Of a stretch of 22,427 bases of DNA, positions 17,754 to 22,427 are shown in pieces. A program made the translations under genes and the position numbers. Origin of the DNA: an uncultured Eubacteriales bacterium (lineage in GTDB: Bacteria; Bacillota; Clostridia; Oscillospirales; Oscillospiraceae); assembly GCA_900549475.1 (NCBI GenBank), contig UROF01000037.1:1-22427 (forward strand), given 5' to 3'. The notes below the pieces were generated by a model. It did no database searches. It was not told where the DNA came from and saw nothing but the letters and a program-made list of their open reading frames with translations. Position 1 is the stretch's first letter. The number at the start of each line of letters is the position of its first letter.

Positions 17754-18113
17754 GTGACGGTAAAGCTGTTTGACTCGGAACTGAAGGTGATGGATGTGCT
17801 GTGGCGGGAGGGGGATGTCCCTGCTAAACATATTGCTGAGGTTCTCCGTGAGGAGGTGGGGTGGAATGTGAACACGACCTATACCCTCATCAAGCGCTGC
17901 ATCAAGAAGGGGGCTATTGCCCGCTCTGAGCCACACTTCCTCTGTCATGCCCTGATCCCGAAGGAAGTGGTGCGGGAGGCGGAGACCAACGCACTGATCG
18001 ATAAGATCTACGATGGTTCTGCCGATAAACTGTTTGCCGCCCTGCTGGGGCGAAAGAAGCTCTCTACCCAGCAGATCGAGACCCTCAAGGAGATCGTGGG
18101 CGACTGGGAGTGA
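17754..18113 (+). CDS. BlaI/MecI/CopY family transcriptional repressor
   Basis: A 119-aa winged-helix repressor, the usual BlaI/MecI length. Residues 4-75 form the DNA-binding domain (DSELKVMDVLWREGDVPAKHIAEVL and NVNTTYTLIKRCIKKGAI, the recognition-helix region with the characteristic N-T-T-Y-T-L-I-K-R pattern). Residues 80-117 form the C-terminal dimerisation helix region. The start is a GTG at 17754 with AGGAGG 7 nt upstream. Two BlaI-type dyads in its own promoter support autorepression. The M56 protease downstream should inactivate it by proteolysis on signal, as in the BlaI/BlaR1 and MecI/MecR1 pairs. Confidence 0.94.
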   Translation: MTVKLFDSELKVMDVLWREGDVPAKHIAEVLREEVGWNVNTTYTLIKRCIKKGAIARSEPHFLCHALIPKEVVREAETNALIDKIYDGSADKLFAALLGRKKLSTQQIETLKEIVGDWE

Positions 18114-18123
18114 GGTGAGGGAC

Positions 18124-19380
18124 GTGACTTTGTGTCAGATGAGCCTGTCGGGGGCGGTATTGATCGTTGCCGCAGCGTTGCTTCGCTTGGCAGCCCCTCG
18201 TCTGCTGCCCCGGCGGGTGGTGGTGTTGATGTGGGGACTGGCCCTGCTGCGTCTGCTGACACCGCTGATGCTTCCCGGTCTTGCTCCTTTGGCTAGGGTG
18301 ATCCCTGGGAATCTTCCGATTTCCAGGGCAAGGGAAATAGCCCAGACGATGCTGCCCGGACTTTCCTCTGAAGAGCTGTCCGGGCAAGCGACAGTTGCTG
18401 CCTCCCCATGGCTTTTGCTTTGGGCAGCGGGTGTCCTGTGCTGCGGGGCTGGGGTGGCAGTATTGTATAGTCACGAACTGCGGAAACTATCGGCAGCCAT
18501 GTCGGTCCGCAGTGCCGCCGTGGACCGATGGATGGCGGAACACGCCAAAGGAAAGGCCATTGCTGTACGCCAATCGGACCGGGTGTCCACTCCATTGACC
18601 TATGGGATATTTCGCCCGATTATTGTTTTTCCTGAAAAGATGGATTTGGAAGATGAGGAAACGGTTTCTTATGTTCTCCTCCATGAATCCATTCACATCC
18701 ACCGTCGGGATGGAATCTTTAAGCTGATGGCCGCGATTACTCTGTGTATCCACTGGTTTAATCCCATGGTATGGATCATGGTGGGACTCATCAGCCGGGA
18801 TGTGGAGTTGGCCTGTGACGAGACGGTGGTACGGACAGTGGGGACGGAGCACCGGGGGGACTATGCCCGGACCCTAATCCGACTAGAGGAGCAGCGCAGC
18901 GGCCTTGGTCCTCTATCCAGCGGCTTTTGCGCGTCTGCTATGGAAGAAAGGATACGGACAATCATGAGAACAAAACGAACAACAGTCAGATCTGTGGTGT
19001 TGGGCTGTGCGATACTTGTAGTGCTGGCAGCGGTGTTTTTTACATCGGCGGCAAAGGAACAGGGATCAGTGGCGGACCGCCTGGTAGAGAGCCTTACCTG
19101 GAATGGCAGTCAGATCACATTCCGGATCCCTGAGGACATAGACAGTGTGGAGAATCTGACGATCCACATTGCTGGCCGGGCGGAGTATAAGGATGGTTTC
19201 AGTCGCAGCCTCCATTTCCTGGAGGAGGAAACTGGTCACTGGCAGCCGGGGAATACCTATGCCGTTCCCTGGGACAACTCCTATACGGATCTACAAATGG
19301 ATATTGCCTCTACCGATGCGAGCGGCGAGGTATATGAGGAGAGTGTAGATCTCATTTCTTATAGTGAAGCATCTTGGTAA
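18124..19380 (+). CDS. M56 family (BlaR1-like) membrane metallopeptidase without penicillin-binding domain
   Basis: A 418-aa membrane protein. Membrane spans at about residues 5-21, 33-51, 96-116 and 202-223 surround a cytoplasmic zinc protease domain: HESIH (His187, Glu188, His191) and ELACDE with Glu229 as third ligand. A fifth span at about 291-307 leads to an extracytoplasmic domain of about 108 residues. True BlaR1/MecR1 carry a penicillin-binding sensor of about 250 residues there; none of its SxxK/SxN/KTG motifs are present, so the signal is probably not a beta-lactam. I chose the GTG at 18124 with GAGG 8 nt upstream, 10 bp after the repressor stop. It would cleave the BlaI-type repressor upon sensing. 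GC content and codon use look like the neighbours. Confidence 0.9.
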   Translation: MTLCQMSLSGAVLIVAAALLRLAAPRLLPRRVVVLMWGLALLRLLTPLMLPGLAPLARVIPGNLPISRAREIAQTMLPGLSSEELSGQATVAASPWLLLWAAGVLCCGAGVAVLYSHELRKLSAAMSVRSAAVDRWMAEHAKGKAIAVRQSDRVSTPLTYGIFRPIIVFPEKMDLEDEETVSYVLLHESIHIHRRDGIFKLMAAITLCIHWFNPMVWIMVGLISRDVELACDETVVRTVGTEHRGDYARTLIRLEEQRSGLGPLSSGFCASAMEERIRTIMRTKRTTVRSVVLGCAILVVLAAVFFTSAAKEQGSVADRLVESLTWNGSQITFRIPEDIDSVENLTIHIAGRAEYKDGFSRSLHFLEEETGHWQPGNTYAVPWDNSYTDLQMDIASTDASGEVYEESVDLISYSEASW

Positions 19381-19407
19381 AGGTGAGGACGGTTGCGGCG
19401 GTATACA

Positions 19408-19432
19408 GGAGGGCGGACAGGTTTCGCCCTCC
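19408..19432 (+). terminator. weak hairpin after the M56 gene
   Basis: GGAGGGCG (19408-19415) pairs with CGCCCTCC (19425-19432) across a 9-nt loop. It has no U tract, so it is at best a weak or factor-assisted terminator, between the M56 stop and the smpB promoter. Confidence 0.4.
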
Positions 19433-19450
19433 CTCGCTATATTTCACCGC

Positions 19451-19479
19451 TTGCAGTAGGGGGAAGAATATGGTATACT
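19451..19479 (+). promoter_or_regulatory. promoter of the smpB operon
   Basis: TTGCAG (19451-19456) and TATACT (19474-19479) are 17 bp apart, with TGG directly before the -10 (extended -10). The leader to the ATG at 19511 is about 25 nt. Confidence 0.82.
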
Positions 19480-19510
19480 ATACCGAAATCCCATGAGAGG
19501 AGGTGCTGCC

Positions 19511-19978
19511 ATGGCGGAGAAAAGCGGGATCAAGATCGCGGCCCAGAACCGGAAGGCCTACCACGACTACTTTGTGGAGGACAAGTACGAGGCGGGCATC
19601 GAACTCTTTGGTACGGAGGTCAAATCCATCCGGGCCGGTACGCTGAATCTGAAGGACGCCTACTGCATCGCCAAAAACGGGGAGATCTATCTCCATGGCA
19701 TGCACATCAGCCCCTACGAGCACGGCAATATCTTTAATAAAGACCCTGTGCGGCCCCGGCGGCTGCTGATGCACAAGCGGGAGATCAACCGCCTCCAGGC
19801 CTATGTCCAGCAGGACGGTATGGCACTGGTGCCCCTGAGTGTTTACTTCAAAAATGCCCGGGTCAAGGTGGAAGTGGGCCTGTGTAAGGGCAAGAAGAAC
19901 TATGACAAGCGGGAGGCTACCGCCAAGCGGGATGCCAAACGGGATATCGACCGAACGATGAAAACCTTCAACCGATAA
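19511..19978 (+). CDS. smpB: SsrA-binding protein SmpB
   Basis: A 155-aa RNA-binding protein of standard length that binds the tRNA-like part of tmRNA, brings it to stalled ribosomes and mimics the missing anticodon arm. Typical features: AQNRKAYHDYFVEDKYEAGIELFGTEVKSIR near the N-terminus, GEIYLHGMHISPY, the RRLLMHKREINRL helix and VYFKNARVKVEVGLCKGKKNYDKR, then the basic tail AKRDAKRDIDRTMK that folds in the mRNA channel. The ATG at 19511 has GAGGAGGTG about 6 nt upstream; an ATG at 19493 lies before that site and is rejected. It is first in a row with cyclophilin (22-bp gap) and SDR (34-bp gap), and 1.4 kb upstream of ssrA, its RNA partner. Confidence 0.97.
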   Translation: MAEKSGIKIAAQNRKAYHDYFVEDKYEAGIELFGTEVKSIRAGTLNLKDAYCIAKNGEIYLHGMHISPYEHGNIFNKDPVRPRRLLMHKREINRLQAYVQQDGMALVPLSVYFKNARVKVEVGLCKGKKNYDKREATAKRDAKRDIDRTMKTFNR

Positions 19979-20000
19979 TGATAGTAAGGAGACAGTTGAT

Positions 20001-20525
20001 ATGAGTAATCCTATCGTGACCTTTGAGCTGGAGAACGGTGAGATCATGAAGGGGGAGCTGTACCCCGACAAGGCCCCCAACACCGTGAACAATTTTATTG
20101 CCCTGGCCAACAGTGGCTATTATGACGGCCTGATTTTCCACCGGGTGATTCCCGGCTTCATGATCCAGGGCGGCTGTCCCAACGGCAGCGGCATGGGCGG
20201 TCCCGGCTATCAGATCCGTGGTGAGTTTGCCGGCAATGGCTTTGAGAAGAACGACATCAAGCATACCCTGGGTGTGCTCTCCATGGCCCGGGCCATGCAT
20301 CCTGACAGTGCGGGCAGCCAGTTCTTTATCATGGTGGATGCGGCGCCCCATCTGGACGGCCAGTATGCTGCTTTCGGCAAGATCACTGAGAATGTGGAGG
20401 CTGCTGTAGCAGTGTCCCGCGTGCCTCGTAACATGATGAACGACAAGCCCAATAAGCCTCAGGTCATCAAGTCTGTCCGGGTGGATACCCTGGGCGAGGA
20501 GTATCCGGAGCCGGAGAAGAAGTAA
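20001..20525 (+). CDS. peptidyl-prolyl cis-trans isomerase (cyclophilin type)
   Basis: A 174-aa single-domain cyclophilin with no signal peptide, so a cytoplasmic foldase. Active-site motifs: FHRVIPGFMIQGGCPNGSGMGGPGY (catalytic Arg in FHRV, plus F-M-I-Q-G), LSMARAMHPDSAGSQFFIM and LDGQYAAFGKI. It speeds Xaa-Pro isomerisation. The ATG at 20001 has AAGGAG about 9 nt upstream. Its position directly behind smpB suggests co-transcription; a role in protein quality control would fit, but that is inference. Confidence 0.95.
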   Translation: MSNPIVTFELENGEIMKGELYPDKAPNTVNNFIALANSGYYDGLIFHRVIPGFMIQGGCPNGSGMGGPGYQIRGEFAGNGFEKNDIKHTLGVLSMARAMHPDSAGSQFFIMVDAAPHLDGQYAAFGKITENVEAAVAVSRVPRNMMNDKPNKPQVIKSVRVDTLGEEYPEPEKK

Positions 20526-20559
20526 TTGGTTCCGCACGGCGGGAAAGAAGGGAACGACC

Positions 20560-21318
20560 ATGAAAATTGCCATCATCACCGGCGCTTCTGCCGGACTGGG
20601 TGAGGAGTTTGCCCGGCGGCTGAAGGACTATTTTCCCCAGGTGGAAAAAGTTTGGCTCATTGCCCGCCGCCGTGATCGGTTGGAGGCCCTGGCAAGTAAG
20701 CTTCAGGGACTTCCCAGTGAGGTGCTGCCTCTGGATCTCTGTGATAAAAACGGTTTTTCAGTTTTGGCGGACAAGCTGGCGGCGGAGATGCCTCAGGTAG
20801 CGGTGCTCATCAATAATGCCGGCTGCGGCTACCTGGGAGATGTGGGCCAGGGAGAGATGATTAAGCAGACCACCATGACAGATCTGAATGTTACGGCGTT
20901 AACGGCGGTGACTCATCTGACGATCCCCTATATGGCAGCGGGCAGCCGAATCATCAATGTCAGTTCCATCGCATCCTTTTGTGCCAATGCCCATATGACA
21001 GTGTACAGCAGCACCAAAGCCTATGTCTCCAGTTTTACCCGAGGGCTGGCTTATGAGCTGAAGGGGAAAGGTATCGCAGTGACGGCGGTGTGTCCCGGCC
21101 CCATGGCTACAGAGTTCCTGGATGTGGGCAATATAAAAGGGAATTCCAAGACCTTTGCGACCTTGCCCTACTGTGATCCTAAGAAGGTAGTGGCAGGAAC
21201 CTTGGCGGCAGCCAGAGCAGGAAAGGTGTTTTATACGCCAACAGCTTTTTACAAATTCTACCGCTGTGTGGCAAAGCTCTTGCCTCATGCCATTGTGGTG
21301 CATATGGCCAAGTGCTGA
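20560..21318 (+). CDS. short-chain dehydrogenase/reductase family oxidoreductase
   Basis: A 252-aa classical SDR. The nucleotide-binding motif TGASAGLG (7-14) fits the TGxxxGxG pattern, followed by RRRDRLEAL, where the basic residues after the second strand favour NADP(H). NNAG is at 85-88. The catalytic set is Ser135/136, Tyr149 and Lys153 (YSSTK). Substrate cannot be inferred; closest-looking groups act on acyl or hydroxyacyl ketones. The ribosome binding site is modest (AAGGGA about 9 nt before the ATG at 20560). It ends 70 bp before ssrA, with no clear terminator in between. Confidence 0.92.
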   Translation: MKIAIITGASAGLGEEFARRLKDYFPQVEKVWLIARRRDRLEALASKLQGLPSEVLPLDLCDKNGFSVLADKLAAEMPQVAVLINNAGCGYLGDVGQGEMIKQTTMTDLNVTALTAVTHLTIPYMAAGSRIINVSSIASFCANAHMTVYSSTKAYVSSFTRGLAYELKGKGIAVTAVCPGPMATEFLDVGNIKGNSKTFATLPYCDPKKVVAGTLAAARAGKVFYTPTAFYKFYRCVAKLLPHAIVVHMAKC

Positions 21319-21344
21319 CGGGCACAATGTTTACAAAAAATTGA

Positions 21345-21373
21345 TTGCTTTCTCACGCGGACTGTGCTATGCT
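21345..21373 (+). promoter_or_regulatory. promoter of ssrA
   Basis: TTGCTT (21345-21350) and TATGCT (21368-21373) are 17 bp apart, with TGC directly before the -10 (extended -10). Transcription should start near 21380, about 8 nt before the mature 5' end, leaving a short leader for RNase P. Confidence 0.75.
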
Positions 21374-21381
21374 CAGTCCGC
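21357..21381. promoter_or_regulatory. dyad flanking the ssrA -10 element
   Basis: GCGGACTG (21357-21364) and CAGTCCGC (21374-21381) are perfect reverse complements around a 9-nt centre that contains the TATGCT -10. No T run follows, so it is not a normal terminator of the SDR gene; it could be an operator or a structure shared by read-through transcripts. Confidence 0.5.
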
Positions 21382-21387
21382 ACCTAT

Positions 21388-21753
21388 GGGGGTGTACCGG
21401 TTTCGACGGGGATGAGGAGGCGGGATCAGCGGGCCGTGGCGCCTGGCCACCTAAAAACAGGCAACTTTATAAATTAAAGAACAACGATTCTTTAGCTATC
21501 GCTGCCTGATTGCTGGCAGCCGTCCGACCTAAGAGTACTGCGGCTTAGGAAGGGCGTCGTTTAGCAGTGAACGTGAGTACGGAAAGAGTTGACCGTGCCA
21601 TGCATCATGACTCTCACCTGACCGGTAGGCGTGACGGCTTGCCTGGCGGAAGGGGAACAGGGCGGTAACGCCGCCTGAAATAACCGTCTGCGCCCGGAGA
21701 ACATCCCGTGGAATTGTTTTCGGACAGGGGTTCGACTCCCCTCACCTCCACCA
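21388..21753 (+). ncRNA. ssrA: transfer-messenger RNA (tmRNA)
   Basis: A 366-nt tmRNA gene. The 5' end GGGGGTGTACCGGTTTCGAC and the 3' end GGTTCGACTCCCCTCACC...CCA are diagnostic. GGGGGTG (21388-21394) pairs with CACCTCC (21743-21749) as a 7-bp acceptor stem, and the T arm is AGGGG/TTCGACT/CCCCT. The CCA is encoded (21751-21753). The tag frame ends at a TGA (21507-21509) and reads ...LKNNDSLAIAA, with the hydrophobic protease signal LAIAA. The resume codon is not certain; the frame is open at least from AAA at 21453. tmRNA with SmpB rescues stalled ribosomes and tags the products for proteolysis. Its 3' end is also a favoured integrase target. Confidence 0.97.
21730..21753. mobile_element. 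probable attachment-site half at the 3' end of ssrA
   Basis: The T arm and acceptor stem of tmRNA are a well-known attB for tyrosine recombinases, and an integrase gene lies 184 bp away. The tmRNA 3' end is intact, as expected when the element restores it. The exact core and the second half-site cannot be seen because the element runs out of the window. Confidence 0.5.
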
Positions 21754-21800
21754 AAATCAGGCAGGAAATCAGCTGATTTCCTGCCCGATTTATTTGTTTT
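21754..21800 (+). terminator. Rho-independent terminator of ssrA
   Basis: A perfect 26-bp palindrome at 21760-21785 (left arm GGCAGGAAATCAG), extended by AAATC/GATTT across one mismatch, is followed by TTATTTGTTTTC. It begins immediately after the encoded CCA. Confidence 0.85.
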
Positions 21801-21826
21801 CAAAACTTATTTTAAGGAAAAGTAAG

Positions 21827-21847
21827 TTTGGTAGCTTTTTGGTAGCT
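21827..21847. repeat. tandem 10-bp direct repeat next to the integrase
   Basis: TTTGGTAGCT occurs at 21827-21836 and again at 21838-21847, separated by one T (11-bp period). It lies between the presumed att core and the integrase gene, where arm-type integrase or excisionase sites are usually found. Confidence 0.45.
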
Positions 21848-21871
21848 GTAAATGGCGCATTTGCAGATAAG

Positions 21872-21936
21872 GGAAAAAAGAAGCGCCGCCGGAGCCATCC
21901 TGCAGCAAAGCAGGACAGGTCCGGCGGCTTATTTTA
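21872..21936 (-). terminator. terminator of the integrase gene
   Basis: GCCGCCGGA (21885-21893) pairs with TCCGGCGGC (21920-21928), with an inner TCCTGC/GCAGGA stem above an internal loop. On the - strand the stem is followed by CTTCTTTTTTCCC. It lies 8 bp after the integrase stop. Confidence 0.75.
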
Positions 21937-22427
21937 TCAGGACTCATCCCACAGCCGATCCAGAAGATCTTTGTGATCCGGATCCAGCAAGTGGGTGTAG
22001 ATCTTGCTGGTAGTGGCCGGGGAACTATGGCCCAGTGCCTTGCCGATATCGTACATGGGGATCCCTTTGGCGCTGGCAATGCTGGCAAAGCTGTGGCGGA
22101 GGCCGTGAAGGGTCAACGGCGGAAGATGGTTTTGCGCGATGAAGCTCGTAAAGAGTTCAGAAGCGTAGTTGGGACGCATAGGCCTTCCGTCCTCATATGT
22201 AAAGACATAGCCGCTGTCCACATAGGCATCCTCCAGATAGGCTTTGCAGTCCTCCTGATGTTTCTTCTGTCGGATCAATGCCTCTGCCAGAATATCCGGG
22301 ATATGCAGGGTACGCCGTGAGGAGCTGGTTTTTGGTTCTTTGGTAATGACCTGGCTTCCTGCGGATGTGCGCACGCTGCATATCTCCAGCTTCCGCGCCG
22401 CCAGATCCACATGCTTCCACTGCAGCC
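21937..22427 (-). CDS. tyrosine recombinase / phage-type integrase, C-terminal part (cut by window edge)
   Basis: The last roughly 163 residues of a site-specific tyrosine recombinase; the frame is open to the right edge (LQWKHVDLAARKLEI precedes any sensible start). Visible catalytic pattern: HGLRHSFAS (HxxR box), KALGHSS (His) and the Tyr nucleophile in SKIYTHLL. The Lys-containing beta-hairpin TKEPKTSSSRRTLHIP is also typical. The first catalytic Arg lies beyond the window. The C-terminus after the Tyr is short (about 15 residues), as in phage and ICE integrases of Firmicutes. It faces the 3' end of ssrA. This suggests that a prophage, ICE or island was integrated there and that the element continues to the right. 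Confidence 0.93.
   Translation of the reverse strand, partial: LQWKHVDLAARKLEICSVRTSAGSQVITKEPKTSSSRRTLHIPDILAEALIRQKKHQEDCKAYLEDAYVDSGYVFTYEDGRPMRPNYASELFTSFIAQNHLPPLTLHGLRHSFASIASAKGIPMYDIGKALGHSSPATTSKIYTHLLDPDHKDLLDRLWDES

Noticed and set aside
21561..21803. An 80-codon open frame on the - strand containing GGGEGSRTPVRK
   Set aside because: It is antisense to the 3' half of tmRNA. The GEGSRTPV string is the known artefact from translating the complement of a tRNA/tmRNA T arm and acceptor stem.

Overview
The window looks like chromosomal DNA of a strictly anaerobic, GC-rich member of the Clostridia, most likely Oscillospiraceae (Flavonifractor / Intestinimonas / Lawsonibacter-like). The reasons are an oxygen-sensitive 2-hydroxyacyl-CoA dehydratase activase system, a flavodoxin/ferredoxin fusion protein, a Firmicutes WalRK-YycHI-YycJ-RlmH locus, strong AAGGAGG-type ribosome binding sites and a tmRNA tag ending in LAIAA. 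Genus is an inference from gene content; no database search was possible.

Left part (1-5415, + strand): an EFR1-family flavodoxin/2x[4Fe-4S] protein ends at a perfect 38-bp palindromic terminator. A two-gene unit follows, driven by an extended -10 promoter: a 982-aa double ASKHA activase and a 422-aa dehydratase-like protein, joined by an ATGA overlap. Together they look like the two pieces of the roughly 1400-aa protein often encoded by one gene.

Central part (5376-17610, - strand): reading right to left, a membrane-anchored glycerophosphodiesterase, a Nudix (ADP-ribose pyrophosphatase-like) hydrolase, WalR, WalK, YycH and YycI form one tightly packed probable operon (17548 to 11272). MurA follows with its own promoter, TTG start and terminator. 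Next come the YycJ/WalJ metallo-hydrolase overlapping RlmH, then a phospho-sugar mutase with a clear promoter, then a coiled-coil protein of unknown function. Much of this block concerns the cell wall: its sensing (WalRK/YycHI/YycJ), the first committed step of peptidoglycan synthesis (MurA), sugar phosphates for envelope polymers (mutase) and possible phospholipid/teichoic head-group turnover (GDPD).

Right part (17660-21800, + strand): a BlaI-type repressor and an M56 (BlaR1-like) membrane metallopeptidase sit behind a promoter carrying two perfect BlaI-type operators, with no beta-lactamase or penicillin-binding domain nearby. SmpB, a cyclophilin, a short-chain dehydrogenase and the tmRNA gene ssrA follow, so both trans-translation partners lie within 2.3 kb. 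At the right edge a tyrosine recombinase points towards the 3' end of ssrA. That is the classic arrangement of an integrative element inserted in tmRNA; most of the element lies outside the window.

Most of the window is ordinary core genome. The parts I find least explained are the sensor domain and regulon of the BlaI/M56 pair, the dyads overlying the GDPD and ssrA promoters, the unknown coiled-coil protein, and the ssrA-linked element boundary.
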